DNA of 64,000 nucleotides from Lasiosphaeria ovina (GCA_033439765.1 JAULSN010000004.1:3358001-3422000); one strand, 5' to 3'; positions 35,321 through 46,843 are shown, counted from the first letter of the stretch. Numbers and translations: made by a program. The notes: generated by a model not told the origin, from the letters alone.

Positions 35321-36651
35321 TTATTCTTTTTTCCTAAAGCGGCCCTGCAGCCAGCAACGATACATCTTCAGCTTCTTTGCCCGGTTCACGAGCATTCTAC
35401 GATCGACACCGAGCTCCTCGATCTCAAACGACGGACCACTCGGTGCAGATTTCTCGCCGCTGTCGACGACACCGGCGCCATCGGCGGTGGTATCTTGGGT
35501 ATCAGGAGCGGGCTTCGCCGACCAAATATCGGACAGCTCGTCCTTCTCAAAAAAGTAGACGCGCGTGCCGTCGCCTCGAATGTAGAAGTTCTCTTCGAGG
35601 TAGCGTCCCTTCTTGAACCGGACCTGAGCGAGGTCTCCTCTTCCATAGTCGCGGAAGCAAACCTCGCCGCCGGGCTTGAGCACCTGGTAGACATTCTCAA
35701 CCGCCTTCTTCCACTGCAACGGGGACAATGCAGAGAAGATAAACACCATCAGCACAACGTCTACGGAGACTGCTTCCAGGCCAGGTGGCAGACTGTCGCC
35801 GGCAACGTCCCAGACATCAGCTTGCATCAAGTCCGTGTTGTACGACTCGTGGGCGCGCATGACCTCGACCGCTTTCTTTGAAAAATCACAGGCGTGAAGC
35901 TTCAGCAGTGGGTTCTTGTTCCGGGACAGAATCGGAAACGCCGTGTTCCCCGCACCGGCTCCTATTTCTAAGAGCGTCTTGGGGCCGGCCCCTTCCTCTG
36001 TGACCTTGTCCAGAATCGGAAACTCTTGTTGGAGCCATTTCCGGTCCTTGAAGAAGTTTGCAGTATTGTTCTTGTAAAACTGGTTCCACCATTTGGCAGG
36101 ATCCGAGTTGAACCGATCTGTCGTCAAAAGTTAGCAAATTTGCTAGGCGACCTGATAACATTTGACAATGATTGTTTTGGGGGCGTAGTCAGATGGGAGC
36201 GAAAGACGTTGCTATACATAGATGTCTTCAAGGTTGTTCAGATGAACTATGCTATAAGAAAATCATCACACACGCGGGTGATTGTTGTTGGTAAAAGCGA
36301 AATGTTTGTGAACTTACACTTGTCAAAATCCGAGACACGAGCCTGCCGCTGCATCTCGTACTGCTGCTCGGCATACTCCTTGTATGCGTCGTCAGTCTCG
36401 ACGTGGTCCCAGGCATTGAACTCAAACGGGTCGTCCTGGTCCTGAAGCAGGCGAGAGCCAAACTGGAATGGGTCGCTCCGCTTCTGGTTGAACTGTGGAT
36501 CGTGAGACCGGTGGGGCGACGTCGGCTGCTGCACGTCTCCGGCTATCTCAAGCGCAGAGATTTCGGCAGCAAGCTTCGTGTCTTGTCCATCGGCCAGGCC
36601 AGCCGCCAGGTCGGCGACCGGCACAACGACGGCGCCATCAGGGGCCGACAT
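35321..36651 (-). CDS. TRM140: tRNA N3-methylcytidine methyltransferase, Trm140/METTL2 type
   Basis: Exons 36651-36318 and 36117-35321 (200-nt intron with GCTAAC branch site) encode 376 aa. The family methylates C32 of tRNA-Thr and some tRNA-Ser, using S-adenosylmethionine. Diagnostic blocks are visible: FEFNAWDHVETDD and the following QYEMQRQARVSDFDKYRFNSDPAKWWNQFYKNN region (split by the intron), NFFKDRKWL, the SAM-binding motif LLEIGAGAGNTAFPIL (about residues 160-175), LHACDFSKKAVEV, and VLKPGGEVCFRDYG with YLEENFYIRGDGTRVYFF. The first 70 residues are not conserved. Yeast Trm140 carries an extra actin-binding N-terminus that is absent here, as in most eukaryotes. The exact tRNA set is inferred. 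Confidence 0.92.
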
Positions 36652-37397
36652 GGCAAGAGGGGTGGGGGCTTGTCTAGCGGACTGTGTTAGTGCGCCTCCA
36701 GCGTGCGACTAACAATCGCCACAGGTCATTGAATGGCGTGTTCTGAGGTGCGAGTGCGGCAGAGCATATCGCGTGGGGAGGACTGCTGTATTTGCAGGCT
36801 GGGGAAGGAGGAAGGAAGAAGAAAAATGCAGAAGGTGAAAAGTTGTTGAAATAGGTGGGGCCACTAGCTTTTTTTCTTCTCGGGGCCGTTTCGCCGAGCC
36901 CTGGAACCAAGTCAGTTCCCTATCGGCCTCAGGCATCCACGGTTCCAGGGGCAGGTAAAGATGGACCCACTGCATCTGACAAGCCACCGGTTCTCAACTT
37001 GGAGTCAACAAGGACAAAAAAAAAGGGGAAATATTGAAGAATAAATTTATCAATAATTAATTATTCCTTATATCTAGCGAAAGAAATATCAGAAGTAACC
37101 TCCCCATGAATTGGAATAATACCTCAGCGACGGAGAGGCACAAAGCCCAACCCATTACGAACTTTGGCCAGTTGCTTGACTTGCGTGCACCCATGACCCT
37201 GGCAAACATCGAATCTCTCGCATCCTAACGTAGGTACGTAAGGTAGTTTGACTCAACCTGCCTAAGATACTCCTATGCATGCAAGACCCCAAGTCCCTAG
37301 CTGCCCAAAATGTCGATCCGAACAAATGACCCCTTTCTATGGAGGAATGCAAGTCCGTTTCACAGAGTCAAGACCAGCAAACATATCAACTCTCCAC
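36652..37397. other. Intergenic spacer between tandem minus-strand genes
   Basis: Holds the promoter side of the methyltransferase gene and the 3' flank of Qns1. An AT-rich patch lies at about 37018-37090. No gene recognised. Confidence 0.65.
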
Positions 37398-40300
37398 CTA
37401 TTTAGCCTCCTTCGCCTTCTTGCTTGCCAGCTTCTTCTCGATCTTCTCCAGCTCCATGTCGATCCGCTTGAAGCTGAAGCTCCTCCAGAAAGGCGGATAC
37501 AGAAAGGGCCTCAGGTCAAATCGGTTATCGTCCGGCGCTGTCCACCCAAAGTCAGTTTCTGAAGTGAAAAGCATGTTGTGGTACTCACCATAGTCGTTGC
37601 AGTGCAGCGCTGGAGTCAACACAGTCGACTTGTGGCCTGATAGAGCATTAGCAAAACACACCAGACAGCATCTTGTCAAAAGGGACATGACCAAAACTTA
37701 CGGTTGATGGCATAGAAGTGGTAGAACCTCTTGACCTTCTCCGCGACCTGTGCCGGAGTGTAGCGTGGTGCATCGTCATCAGGTCTGATCTCGCGCTCGG
37801 CACTCCAGTCGTGAACGAGCCGCTGGAACATGGCAAACGGGCCAAGCTTGTTGATTTTGCGAAGTCGACCAAAGATGGTCAGCTCCTGGTATGTCATTCC
37901 CTATTATTCACTGTCAGCACCAGCCAATCGCCCAGCTTGGTTGTAGCTATGACGGCTATCAAGGACGCAACATCATTTCTGATATCATCCCTTGTGAACG
38001 ATGCACATACCATGTCTAGCCCGCAGTGTTAGTGACTGTTGTTTCAGAGTGGGCTTTATTGAGATGCTTACCTGCTTCATCACTCTGAACGTAGTTCTGC
38101 GTAATAGGCTCCTGGGAAGAGTTAGCACACACGGATCAAGCTGAAGCTGGAAGTGCTGCACTCACTAATTCCGCAGTGGGCACAGCTGTCAAGAACCCAT
38201 TAAGGCAAGGCAAGTCGAAGTCCTTCTCGGCCCAAGCAATGAACCGTTTCAGATCAGATTTGTCAATCGAACCAATTGGGTTGATGTCGGCACTGCTCCA
38301 TGGTTAGTTAATCGTCGAATATCGCAACCGAATCCAAGAAGCAGCCCCAATAGCATACCTTGAGCAGTCATATTTCGTGAGATAACCTCGGAGAGCTATG
38401 AAAAGAGGAGACCCGTTAATTATCTCCATCATGGATACTCGAGGCTGAGCTGGTGGGTATTCGGGTCATTCCACAGGACGCGCTTCACTTAATGAAAAAG
38501 GTACGTACTCTGTAATACTGTCAGTACTGGGAGGGATAGTTAGTCATAATGATACCAGGACGGTGTTGACTTACTTCGCCGACATTGGCGCTTCCCAAGA
38601 CCAAAAGACTCCCGCCCCCGGGCCTGTTGCGCGCCGTAGGAAGAATTTGTCCAAACTCCTGGCCGTCGGTATCGAGTCAGTACGCAGCTCTCTTCAGAAC
38701 ATGAGAGGTAAATGAGAAAGACCGAGATTATATACGTACGTATGCGGTCACCATTCGAATTCGAGCTTGTATGCATTGAAGCGTCAGGTTCTCCTGGTTG
38801 GTGCCGCCATGCACCTTGAATCTCGGCTCAAAGTTGATCGTGTTCACGAGAAGATTCTTCTGGGCTTCATAAACGTCATCGATGTCGAGGTTGACATGGT
38901 AGCTGCCGATGGCCTCGGCGAGGTCCTTTGCGCGCTGGCGAGTCTCGTGGGAGCTTTGCTTCTTCATTCCCATGTAGATTGTGGTGAGTATTTGGTTGCA
39001 AAGTGCCTGCGGCGTCTTTGGGAGCACGCCTTCGCCATCGTATTTCGCGATACGCTTGACGTCCTCGATAACCTGGGCATTTCCATCCTCAATGGCCGCA
39101 ATCACGATACGGCACATGGAATAAACGATGGCTGCCAATGTTAGCTGGGGATGCGGTACGATTGAGCAATAGCCGGTACATACTGGCAGTTGCACACGAG
39201 TCTATTCCGCCGCTCAGTGGAACTAAGAAGCCTGCCGATCCGGATCTGCGGAGGTACTGTCGGTGCCATTTGTTAGTCTGGCCCGCTTTGCACAGTCAGG
39301 TTTTACTCACGTCCCAAAGGTAACAGCCACCGCAAAGGGCAACCTCCTCTTCGACCGAGTGGATTCTCGGTTGAATTGGCAGCGTAGGTCCTCTCGTGAC
39401 GTCGGACTCTTCATCTTCAGAACTGAGCTCGAAGGGCGTCTGTATTCTCTGATACTTGGCAGTTGATGTCGCGGCTTGCATACCACGGGAGATGGCGGCT
39501 CTGTAGGACCTCACTTCATCTAGGTCCACAGTAGCCGTGACAACTTCGACGTCGTTCAGACTGAACTGGGAGCCCTGGGCAACTGGATCTCAAGTCAGAC
39601 CTTTCTCCATGAAACACAGGAGTACGGTTTGCCTTACCGACGTCACCATTCACTGCAAATAAAATGTCAGTTGTTGGTCCCGAGCAGTTCAGTCTCGCAG
39701 CAACATACCTATGATCATGGCGCAACCATCGAAGTAGAGCCTCTCGCCGCTATCGCAGTTAGCATTGCGCACTCCCGCTGATATGTCATGCGGGTTGCGG
39801 GAGGGAGTCTGGCATAGACATTGAAAATTCGGGAAGCACATACTCGCAGCCTTGTTGATTGGCATACTGCGACACGTAAGAATTAGCATGGGCGCAGAAC
39901 ATAGATATAGTGAGTTAGGGGTACGGGGGTCATACGAGATAGATGCCGCCATTCTTCCTGGTAGCTTCCGTGATGAGCTGCAGGCGGGTATCGAGCTTCC
40001 TCAGGGTGAAGTGGGAGCCGGAACTGTTTGTGATAATTTCCACCTAGATCCAGTTAGTTCTGGGGTTGACCGTCCCGATGCAAGAATTTGAAGCTTTTCT
40101 TACCCCATCAAGGGCCATGTCCTGGAGAAAACCAAGTTAGCCTATGTTGACCTAGATCGAGGTCTTGGCCCGAGAGGCTATCTGTGACAAGGCTCTCAAC
40201 GGTGGGAGGTCCAACATACAATATGTGGGGCACGGGGAGTAAAGAGTTCCTCCTGTTGATCGGTTAGCAAGGGAGATGGAGTGGCTTCTGCCTCTTTGAG

Positions 40301-41276
40301 CGTGGTGGCTTACGCAAGTCTCTGCCCCAAAAGCAGTCTCGGGGGTGGAAATGACAGCATCACCAAACAAGACGTGGGTTTCGCCTTGAATTTCCGACAG
40401 GATCTTGGGCAGGTGGAAAAGCTCGGTTTCTCTGGGGCGCATCCATGGAGTGAAGTGTCTCATCTCTCTGTAGTTGCCGTCGTTGGCAAGCCACATCTTA
40501 GGCCGCTGTCCGATCCCATCGTCAGCGACTGCAGCATGATTCCAGGGTCGCGGTAACTCATCCCGAGCCCATGACTTACAATCAAGAGGATCTTTCCGTC
40601 AAGACCTGAATATATACACTTTAGTCCTTGAACTCTAGTGGTGTTCAAGATGAACTCGGACTCACATATAACCCTGCAGTTGTATCTCAGGTTTCGGTGC
40701 AGGATGGGCAAGCCAACGTCGAGCAGGATGCCATGGGTGGACTTGTCCAGCAGGAGCCGCTGGAGCATCTCCAGACTGTGAGTGTAGACATCGAGCTCAT
40801 GGAAATGGTCGAGAGCTGGCCAGACAGTTTAGTACATGTTGTGGATCTTACGGCGTGGTGCGATATAGCTCACCCGAATATCCAGTAATCTCCAGTTCCT
40901 AAGAGTTTGCAACATTGCTCGTATTAGAAATTTCCAAGTGCTCACGGAAGGCGGAGCTGGTTCGGTGTGAGGAAGCTGGACAAGGGCAGACAACGACAAC
41001 CCCCAGCGACAGAACAACAACAGCAGCAACCAATTACACCAGAGACTTACAGGTCCAACACGGAGACGTGCACCGGCGGCCTTTGCCAGGTGGATGCTTT
41101 CGATGATCCTGCCTAGGTTGCCCTCCCACTGTAGAGAGTATCACAACTATTAGCACTGGTTGAAGGGAGGGCCAGTTGGAACAACGGCAGACCATTCATT
41201 GGCTGCGTTGGCCACTTACGTCAAGAACCCATTGGTTCAAGCTACATGTTGCGACAGTCACGAGGTGGCCCCCCAT
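37398..41276 (-). CDS. QNS1: Glutamine-dependent NAD+ synthetase Qns1, extremely intron-rich
   Basis: Makes NAD+ from deamido-NAD, ATP and glutamine. I reconstruct 24 exons and 727 aa (yeast 714): 41276-41220, 41128-41051, 40898-40874, 40815-40666, 40605-40580, 40505-40314, 40252-40220, 40121-40104, 40043-39936, 39866-39844, 39749-39709, 39652-39638, 39582-39311, 39256-39184, 39131-38740, 38658-38575, 38509 (one base, inferred), 38395-38359, 38292-38166, 38111-38072, 38015-38011, 37900-37702, 37636-37589, 37537-37398. The N-terminal glutaminase (nitrilase fold) keeps E46, K115 and C176, the expected triad. The synthetase domain has the ATP loop SGGIDS (361-366), then [47 protein letters not shown] and [13 protein letters not shown]. 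Frame and conservation hold at every junction. The weakest point is E529-T530-L531, where one extra nucleotide is required. Confidence 0.93.
38011..38015 (-). other. QNS1: 5-nt microexon of QNS1
   Basis: On the minus strand the five bases ACATG are preceded by a CTAAC branch site and a TAG acceptor, and followed by GTATGT. They finish the Asp codon and give the Met of the conserved DMGMTY motif; without them the motif and frame are broken. Confidence 0.85.
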
Positions 41277-42190
41277 GACGGCGATGGGCGATGTCGGCAG
41301 ATGGCGGGACCGAGATGTGAATGCAGCTCGGCTGCTGAAATGTTGGGGAAATTATAAATGGCCCTGGAGAGGCTATTCCTGCAACGGGGCAGTTCTGGAA
41401 ATGGTGTCTGAGGTGAATGTCAAGGGTCTAGGACGCTTCCCGGAGCTTCTTGAGACTGAGTGTAGGAGATGCGTATGATAAGGAGGGGGTACCAACCGAA
41501 ACCCCTCCAAGCAGGTTGCCAAATGACTCTACCTTAGGGATGCGTTGCTGACAGGCCTGAGCCCGTTTGTTGGAGGCGGCACGTCTCCGCAACGGCGTCG
41601 GCACTTGTTTTAACTCCTGCCCGCCAAACCGCCGAATGCGATGTGTGTGAATCCCCCATAATATTTATTAAAACCAAAGCTAAAGTACAAAAGTATTGGA
41701 TCGCCTCTTGTCTAGGGATGTCTTCTGTACCCAAGTCGCTGTTCAAGTGCGTCGAGGCCGTTGTGATACGTCAGAAGTACCCAATACGGTTAGATAGCGG
41801 GTAGTAATAGCAGCTAGAAAGCGTAGACTACGAAGAATACCCACTGTAGCATAACATCCAGCGCTTGCCATGGCAAATACAGGGCATAGTCTGCATAGCA
41901 ATCCCAGCTCAGCTCCCGTCACACACGGCCGACCTCGGCAAAACCGTGCTCGGGAAAAAAGATCGCGAATGTCGACACCCGCCCCCGACGTCAGCGACAG
42001 CGATAGCGACAGCGACAGCAATGGAAGCCAGGTAACGACAAGACGGACGTGTGGGCAGTGGGATTTTATAGGAGGACATTTCCCCCGTTCCGATCGCTAC
42101 AGACTCGCAACAACAACAGACACAACCACCTCGCCGCCTTCGTTTCGCCTGTCCCTGCCACTCGAACCCTCAAAAGCACCGCCCGTCGCC
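41277..42190. promoter_or_regulatory. Shared intergenic region between divergent QNS1 and COQ10
   Basis: About 0.9 kb separates two start codons pointing away from each other, so both promoters must lie here. The reading frame of COQ10 stays open upstream to an ATG at 41870, which would add 107 residues that do not look like a mitochondrial presequence. No TATA box stands out. Confidence 0.6.
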
Positions 42191-43192
42191 ATGGCACTTC
42201 GAATCTCTCCCTCGCCCGCGCGGCGCGTGCTGGCCTCGAAATTGACGGCGACGGCGACGGCGACAACCTTTTTCCGCGCGCAGCACACATCCTCCTCCCT
42301 TCCGTGCCACCGCGCCCTCTTCTCGAACCTCCACAACACACCACGTCCACCACCACACTCCCCCCCACGGCTCTCACGACGACCCTCAGCAACACCACAC
42401 CACGCCCTCCAGCCAAGACCCAGCCAGCGCCACTCATCATCATGGCTCCTATCCGCCCTCCCGCACCTCCTCCCGGGGTCCAGCACCAGCTCCAGCTCCG
42501 GCGGGCCGTCCCCAACACCAACACCAACGACCACCCTCCGCGCGCGCCGCACACTCCCGTACCCGCCAGCGCAAATATACACGCTGATCGCCGACATCAA
42601 CGCGTACCGGCTTTTCCTGCCGCACTGCACATCCTCAAACGTAACGGCTTGGACGTCGCCTGCCCCCTCCCCACCATCATCACCACACACACCATCACCG
42701 GCACCCTCAGAAACCAGTCGGCAGCAGAACCGGAAGTGGCCGGCGCGCGCAGACCTGACGGTCGGCTGGGGCCCGTTCACGCAGAGCTACACGAGCCGGG
42801 TGTACTGCGACCCGGGGCGGGTGGTGGAGGCGGTCAGCGGGTCGGGGGCGCGGACGACGATCCCTGCGGCGACGCTCGCGGAGCACGGGTACTCTCCTGA
42901 CTTTGAGTCTGACGGGGACGACATGGCGATGGCGGGCGTGTTCGAGAGCCTGGTCACGCGGTGGACGGTGCGGCCTGTGACGGCTCCGCGATCGCTTCCT
43001 CAAAACACGGGCAGTGGCGACGGGGGTGCAGACGGGTGTTGGACCGAGGTGTCGCTCAGCGTGCGGTTCCAGTTTGCGAACCCGGCGCTGGGGTACGCCA
43101 TGGGCCAGCTGGCCGACAACAAGGTCGACGAGATGGTGCAGGCGTTTGAGGACCGGGCGAGGGCGCTCTACGGGCCCAGGAGTAGTCAATAA
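42191..43192 (+). CDS. COQ10: Mitochondrial coenzyme Q-binding protein Coq10 (START-like)
   Basis: Single exon, 333 aa. Coq10 is a lipid-binding START-like protein of the inner mitochondrial membrane that handles coenzyme Q for respiration and its biosynthesis. The N-terminus (about 1-110) is rich in Arg, Ser and Ala and poor in acids, as expected for a mitochondrial targeting sequence. The START region begins with RRTLPYPPAQIYTLIADINAYRLFLPHC and continues with RADLTVGWGPFTQSYTSRVYC, VTRWTVRP, SVRFQFANPALGYAMGQLADNKVDEMVQAFEDRA. The family is usually 200-240 aa; the extra length is the presequence and Ser/Pro-rich insertions, one of them between the first two conserved blocks. The ATG at 42191 (GCCATGG) is preferred over the open upstream ATG at 41870. 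Confidence 0.93.
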   Translation: MALRISPSPARRVLASKLTATATATTFFRAQHTSSSLPCHRALFSNLHNTPRPPPHSPPRLSRRPSATPHHALQPRPSQRHSSSWLLSALPHLLPGSSTSSSSGGPSPTPTPTTTLRARRTLPYPPAQIYTLIADINAYRLFLPHCTSSNVTAWTSPAPSPPSSPHTPSPAPSETSRQQNRKWPARADLTVGWGPFTQSYTSRVYCDPGRVVEAVSGSGARTTIPAATLAEHGYSPDFESDGDDMAMAGVFESLVTRWTVRPVTAPRSLPQNTGSGDGGADGCWTEVSLSVRFQFANPALGYAMGQLADNKVDEMVQAFEDRARALYGPRSSQ

Positions 43193-44164
43193 GTGCCTTC
43201 TTCCTTTGGGTGACCCTTCCATCCTCTCTCTCCCTTCCATCCATGAACACGCGCATTCATCCAAACCACATCCAAAGACCACCTCACTTTCAGCACGAGC
43301 GCATGTCTGTCTGTACAACATCACGTGTATAAACAGTTTTCTTTCTTTTTTTTAAGAGTATTTCTGGCATTTTTAGACAGGCAGCGGCGCACTCAGAAAG
43401 ACGGGGAAAAAAAGACGGAAACAGGAATTAAGTAAAAAGATAGACAAAAGAAAAAAACAAGAAGCAATAAGACCATCTACCCTTCCATCCCTCCCTCCCT
43501 TTCCTTTCCCAAACCAAAACAAAAAAAAAAGTAGATAGAACCCCGCCACGCATTGACAACATTGCATTCGTCTTTTGCGCCAGACCAAAACAAAGTTGTC
43601 GTAGACATTTCAGAGCAAGCCCACCCGCTGCCCAAAAAAAAAAGAAAGAAGCCCCCTCTCCCCCAACCCACCGAGAGACAGAGCAGCGACAGAAAATGAG
43701 GGCAGGTCAGAGCAGACCGGAGCGCGGAGAACGGGGCACATCAAATCATTCCACCCATAAGAAAACCCCTAGCCCCGAATTGATCCTTCCTGCCCTTGGT
43801 ACCATTCAAGCTCCTCATACTCCAACGTCGATGCATGAAAGCGCAAAAGAGTCGATCGATAGGTGGCCGCAATATAAACAAAGTCCAGAGAGGGAAAGGG
43901 GGAATCCAAAAAGCCAACAAAAGAGGAGGATAACAGCAAAACTAAGCAAAAAGGTATCAAAAAAGCAAACAAGTTTATGCCGGAAAAAGAGAACGCTGAA
44001 GGTGACGCAGCCATGAAAGGAGTCGTTTATACTGAGGGGAGTAGAGTGGAGCCGATATTGACAGCGGCAGCCGAGATGACACCGGCTCTACGCCGTATTC
44101 GTACCAACTGTGGCCTACCGTGATACTCGAGGGAATGCGCTGAGTGGCTCGTGTGTTCGGTCCA
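43193..44164. other. Intergenic region between convergent genes
   Basis: 3' flanks of COQ10 and of the coiled-coil/ubiquitin-like gene. A-rich and T-rich tracts (43340-43470, 43510-43520, 43636-43650). If the last intron of the minus-strand gene is not removed, its frame runs on to 43975. Confidence 0.6.
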
Positions 44165-46843
44165 TCAATGCCGTTTTCTGCCAGCGACGTTAGCATAAAA
44201 ACAAAAAAATACGGCAGAGTCGACCATAAAGTAGGAGCTGGGGAATTCGGGATAGAAACGGACTTGTAGAGCATGGGGTTGACGTGCTGCGGAGTGTGTC
44301 TGGAGCGGGATGTGGAAGGGGCACGGGTCACATAAACATACTTCTTGCCGCTGCTGCTTTTAGTAGGTTTCCCGGCCATCCAGCCCAACACGGAGCCCGT
44401 GGATTTCGAGACTCTCTTGGGCGGCTTGCCAGGCTCCACCTCAATGACTTGAGGTGGCATACCCCCCATGGGCCGTCCTCGGCCACCCATAGGTATAGGC
44501 GGACCACCAGCCCAGCCTTGAGGGGGAGGCGGAGGCGGCCCCATGGCACCGCCACCACCCGGCCGTACGCCCATTGGGCGAGCACCCGCAAACATCCCCG
44601 GGAAGCCCCCGGCTGGCCGGGGGGGGTGTCCGTGGGCGTGGGCGTGGGCGTGAGCATGTGGGTGGCCCGGGTGGTGCGGCCGAGGCATGCCACCGGGTGG
44701 CATGCCGCCGGGGGGTGGGCCCCGCATACTGGCCAACTTGTCCATGGGCCACATATGCATTGTTATTGACCAGTCTGGCTCAACCACCTTGTCCCAGACC
44801 GTGGGCAGAATGATCTCGCCATTGGGACCGACCAGGTCATAATGCCCTTCTTGGACGTGAGGCCCGATGACTTCGACATGCAGAAAGGCCTGCTTAATGA
44901 GATCCTCCATTCCCTGTGCACTGTCAACAAAGGGGTTCTCGGGGAGGGTAGGAAGTCTCCTCGACATACCGTCCACGTTTGACATAGGTTGTAAGGGAAG
45001 TTGAATTTGCGGCCCACTGCGTCTTTGAACTTGATGGGCGCCTTATCCTTCTTCTTGGCTGCCTCTTCAATCTTCAGCTGCGTTTCTTCGATGATCTTCT
45101 TCTTGAGCGCATCCGCCTCCTTCTTCTTTTCCTCCTCGGCAGTCTTCGCCGCCTCAGCAGCCTTCCTCTCGGCCTCGAGTTTCTCCCTCGCCTCGAGTTC
45201 GGCCTTCAACTTGGCGTCGGCTTCGAGCTTCTTCCGCCACTCGGCATCTTCGGCGGCCTTCTTGTCGGCGGCCTCTTTAGCTTCTTTCTCGGCCTTCTGG
45301 GCGGCTTCCATCTTGAGGATCTCGGCTCTGATCGCAGCAGCCTGCTTCTCCTCGGCCTCCTTCTTTGCCGCCTCTAGCTTCGCCTTGGCGTCCTCCTCCA
45401 TTTTCTTGACCAACGCGTCCTTTTCGGCTTGCTTCTTATCCTCGGCGGCTTTGAGGTCTGCCTCGGCCTTGCGGGCTTCCAGCATCTTTTCGTGATGCAC
45501 CCTGATGGCCTCCGCAATCTCGGCCTTTTGCTTAGCGTCGCGAATCGCGGCCTGTTCCGCTTCACGCTTCTTGCGCTCTTCGGCGTCCCTCATCTCCGCC
45601 TCCATCTTGTCGCGAGCATCACGCTCGGCACGCTTGAGCGCTTCCTCGTGCGCCTTTCTCCTCTGCTCCTCGGCTTTGCGCTCCTGCTCCAGCTTTTCGC
45701 GTGCCAACTTCTCGGCTTCCACCCTTGCCTTCTCGATCTCTATCTTGGCCTCCTCTTGCGCCCTCCTCATATCCTCCATCCTCCGCTGCAGTGTCTCCTC
45801 GGTGTCCCTCCGGATCTTCTCCTCCAGCTCCTTTTGTTTTTGCTCGGCTTCCTTCCGTTGCTTCTCCAGCTTGAAGAACTCGAGCTGAGCCTTCATGGCT
45901 TCCACCTCCGGGTCCAGCTTCTTTTCTGCCGGCGGCGGCGCGGGTGTGGGAGGCCCGACAGGGACGCCGATCTCGGTGGGGGGGGGCGGCGGCGCATACA
46001 TGTAGTGCGCATTATAACCAGGACCAGGACCTCCGCCGCCACCGCCGCCAAAAAAGGCGGCACCATTCTGGTGGTACGGCATCACGTCGTACCCACGAGG
46101 ATGTTCTCCAAAGAAGTTTCCGCCGCCCCCATTAGCGGCCATGCCACCCATGGGAGTGAATGGGTTTTGGTAATTGTACGGTACCATCTGCCCATTGAAA
46201 TGATTTGGCATGTATGCGCCGACGTGGCTCGCCGCATAGTTGGCGGGTTGGTGGCCGCCTCGGCCATAAAATGCGCCATGGTTTTGCGGGGGTGGTGGGC
46301 CGTAGCCGCGCCCCCCAAACGACGGGCCCGGGCCATAGTCGTCTGACGGGTCTAGACTCATTGGAGGAGGCGCCGGGGCTGGGCCGCCGCGATATACAAA
46401 TGATGTGCGTGCAGAGGGGAGCCTGTGGCGCCGCGATGTGCTTCGTCGTCGCGTGCTTTGAGGGCGAGGTGGCTGGTGGTTGAAATCTTGACTTGTTGAC
46501 GCCGAATCTGACGGGTCTAGATCGTCGAATGGACCCCAAGGGTCGTTCTCGTCAACCAGCGAGTCGCTGTACTCCTCTTGGCTATGCGACGAATCGCCCT
46601 CGTCGTCGTCGTCTGTGAATGAGCTTGACGAGCTAGTTGATGATCGGCCGTGTCCGGGTTGGTCAATAGTTACGGTTGTTCGTCGCCTATGGTTTCTGCA
46701 GAAATGGGTGGGAAGAGAATAGCCACCTTGGTCAGTATTGTCGCGCTTATGAGTGGAGGGAGCCGAGCGGCACAGCAGGCCTCAGCCTACCCATGCGCCA
46801 GACGGGAATGGGAGGAAAGAAAAAAAAGTCAGACTTACGACAT
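44165..46843 (-). CDS. Coiled-coil protein with C-terminal ubiquitin-like (ULD-type) domain
   Basis: Exons 46843-46839 (ATG plus two bases), 46695-44970, 44913-44342 and 44177-44165 give 771 aa. The start reads MSNHRRRTTVTIDQPG, a typical opening for this fungal family. Then follow an acidic Ser-rich stretch, a Gly/Pro/Tyr-rich region, and about 290 residues of highly charged Ala/Glu/Lys coiled coil (about 263-555). A compact domain (about 555-635) comes next: IKFKDAVGRKFNFPYNLCQTW, GMEDLIKQAFLHVEVIGPHV, GHYDLVGPNGEIILPTVW and DWSITMHMWPM. This block is the ubiquitin-like fold widely found in Pezizomycotina. The tail is His/Pro/Gly-rich. The last intron (44178-44341) is inferred from GTATGT, a GCTAAC branch site and CAG, and yields a short basic end; unspliced, the frame stays open to 43975. 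Cellular role is unknown. Confidence 0.78.

Noticed and set aside
39936..40043. Suspected frameshift in QNS1 exon 9
   Set aside because: Careful rereading gives a continuous frame ([14 protein letters not shown]); 36 codons fit exactly.
42049..42900. 283-codon frame overlapping COQ10 in another frame
   Set aside because: Pro/Thr-rich out-of-frame reading; the COQ10 frame contains all conserved START blocks.
45429..46346. 305-codon plus-strand frame opposite the coiled-coil gene
   Set aside because: Leu/Phe-rich complement of Glu/Lys-rich coiled coil, a common artefact.
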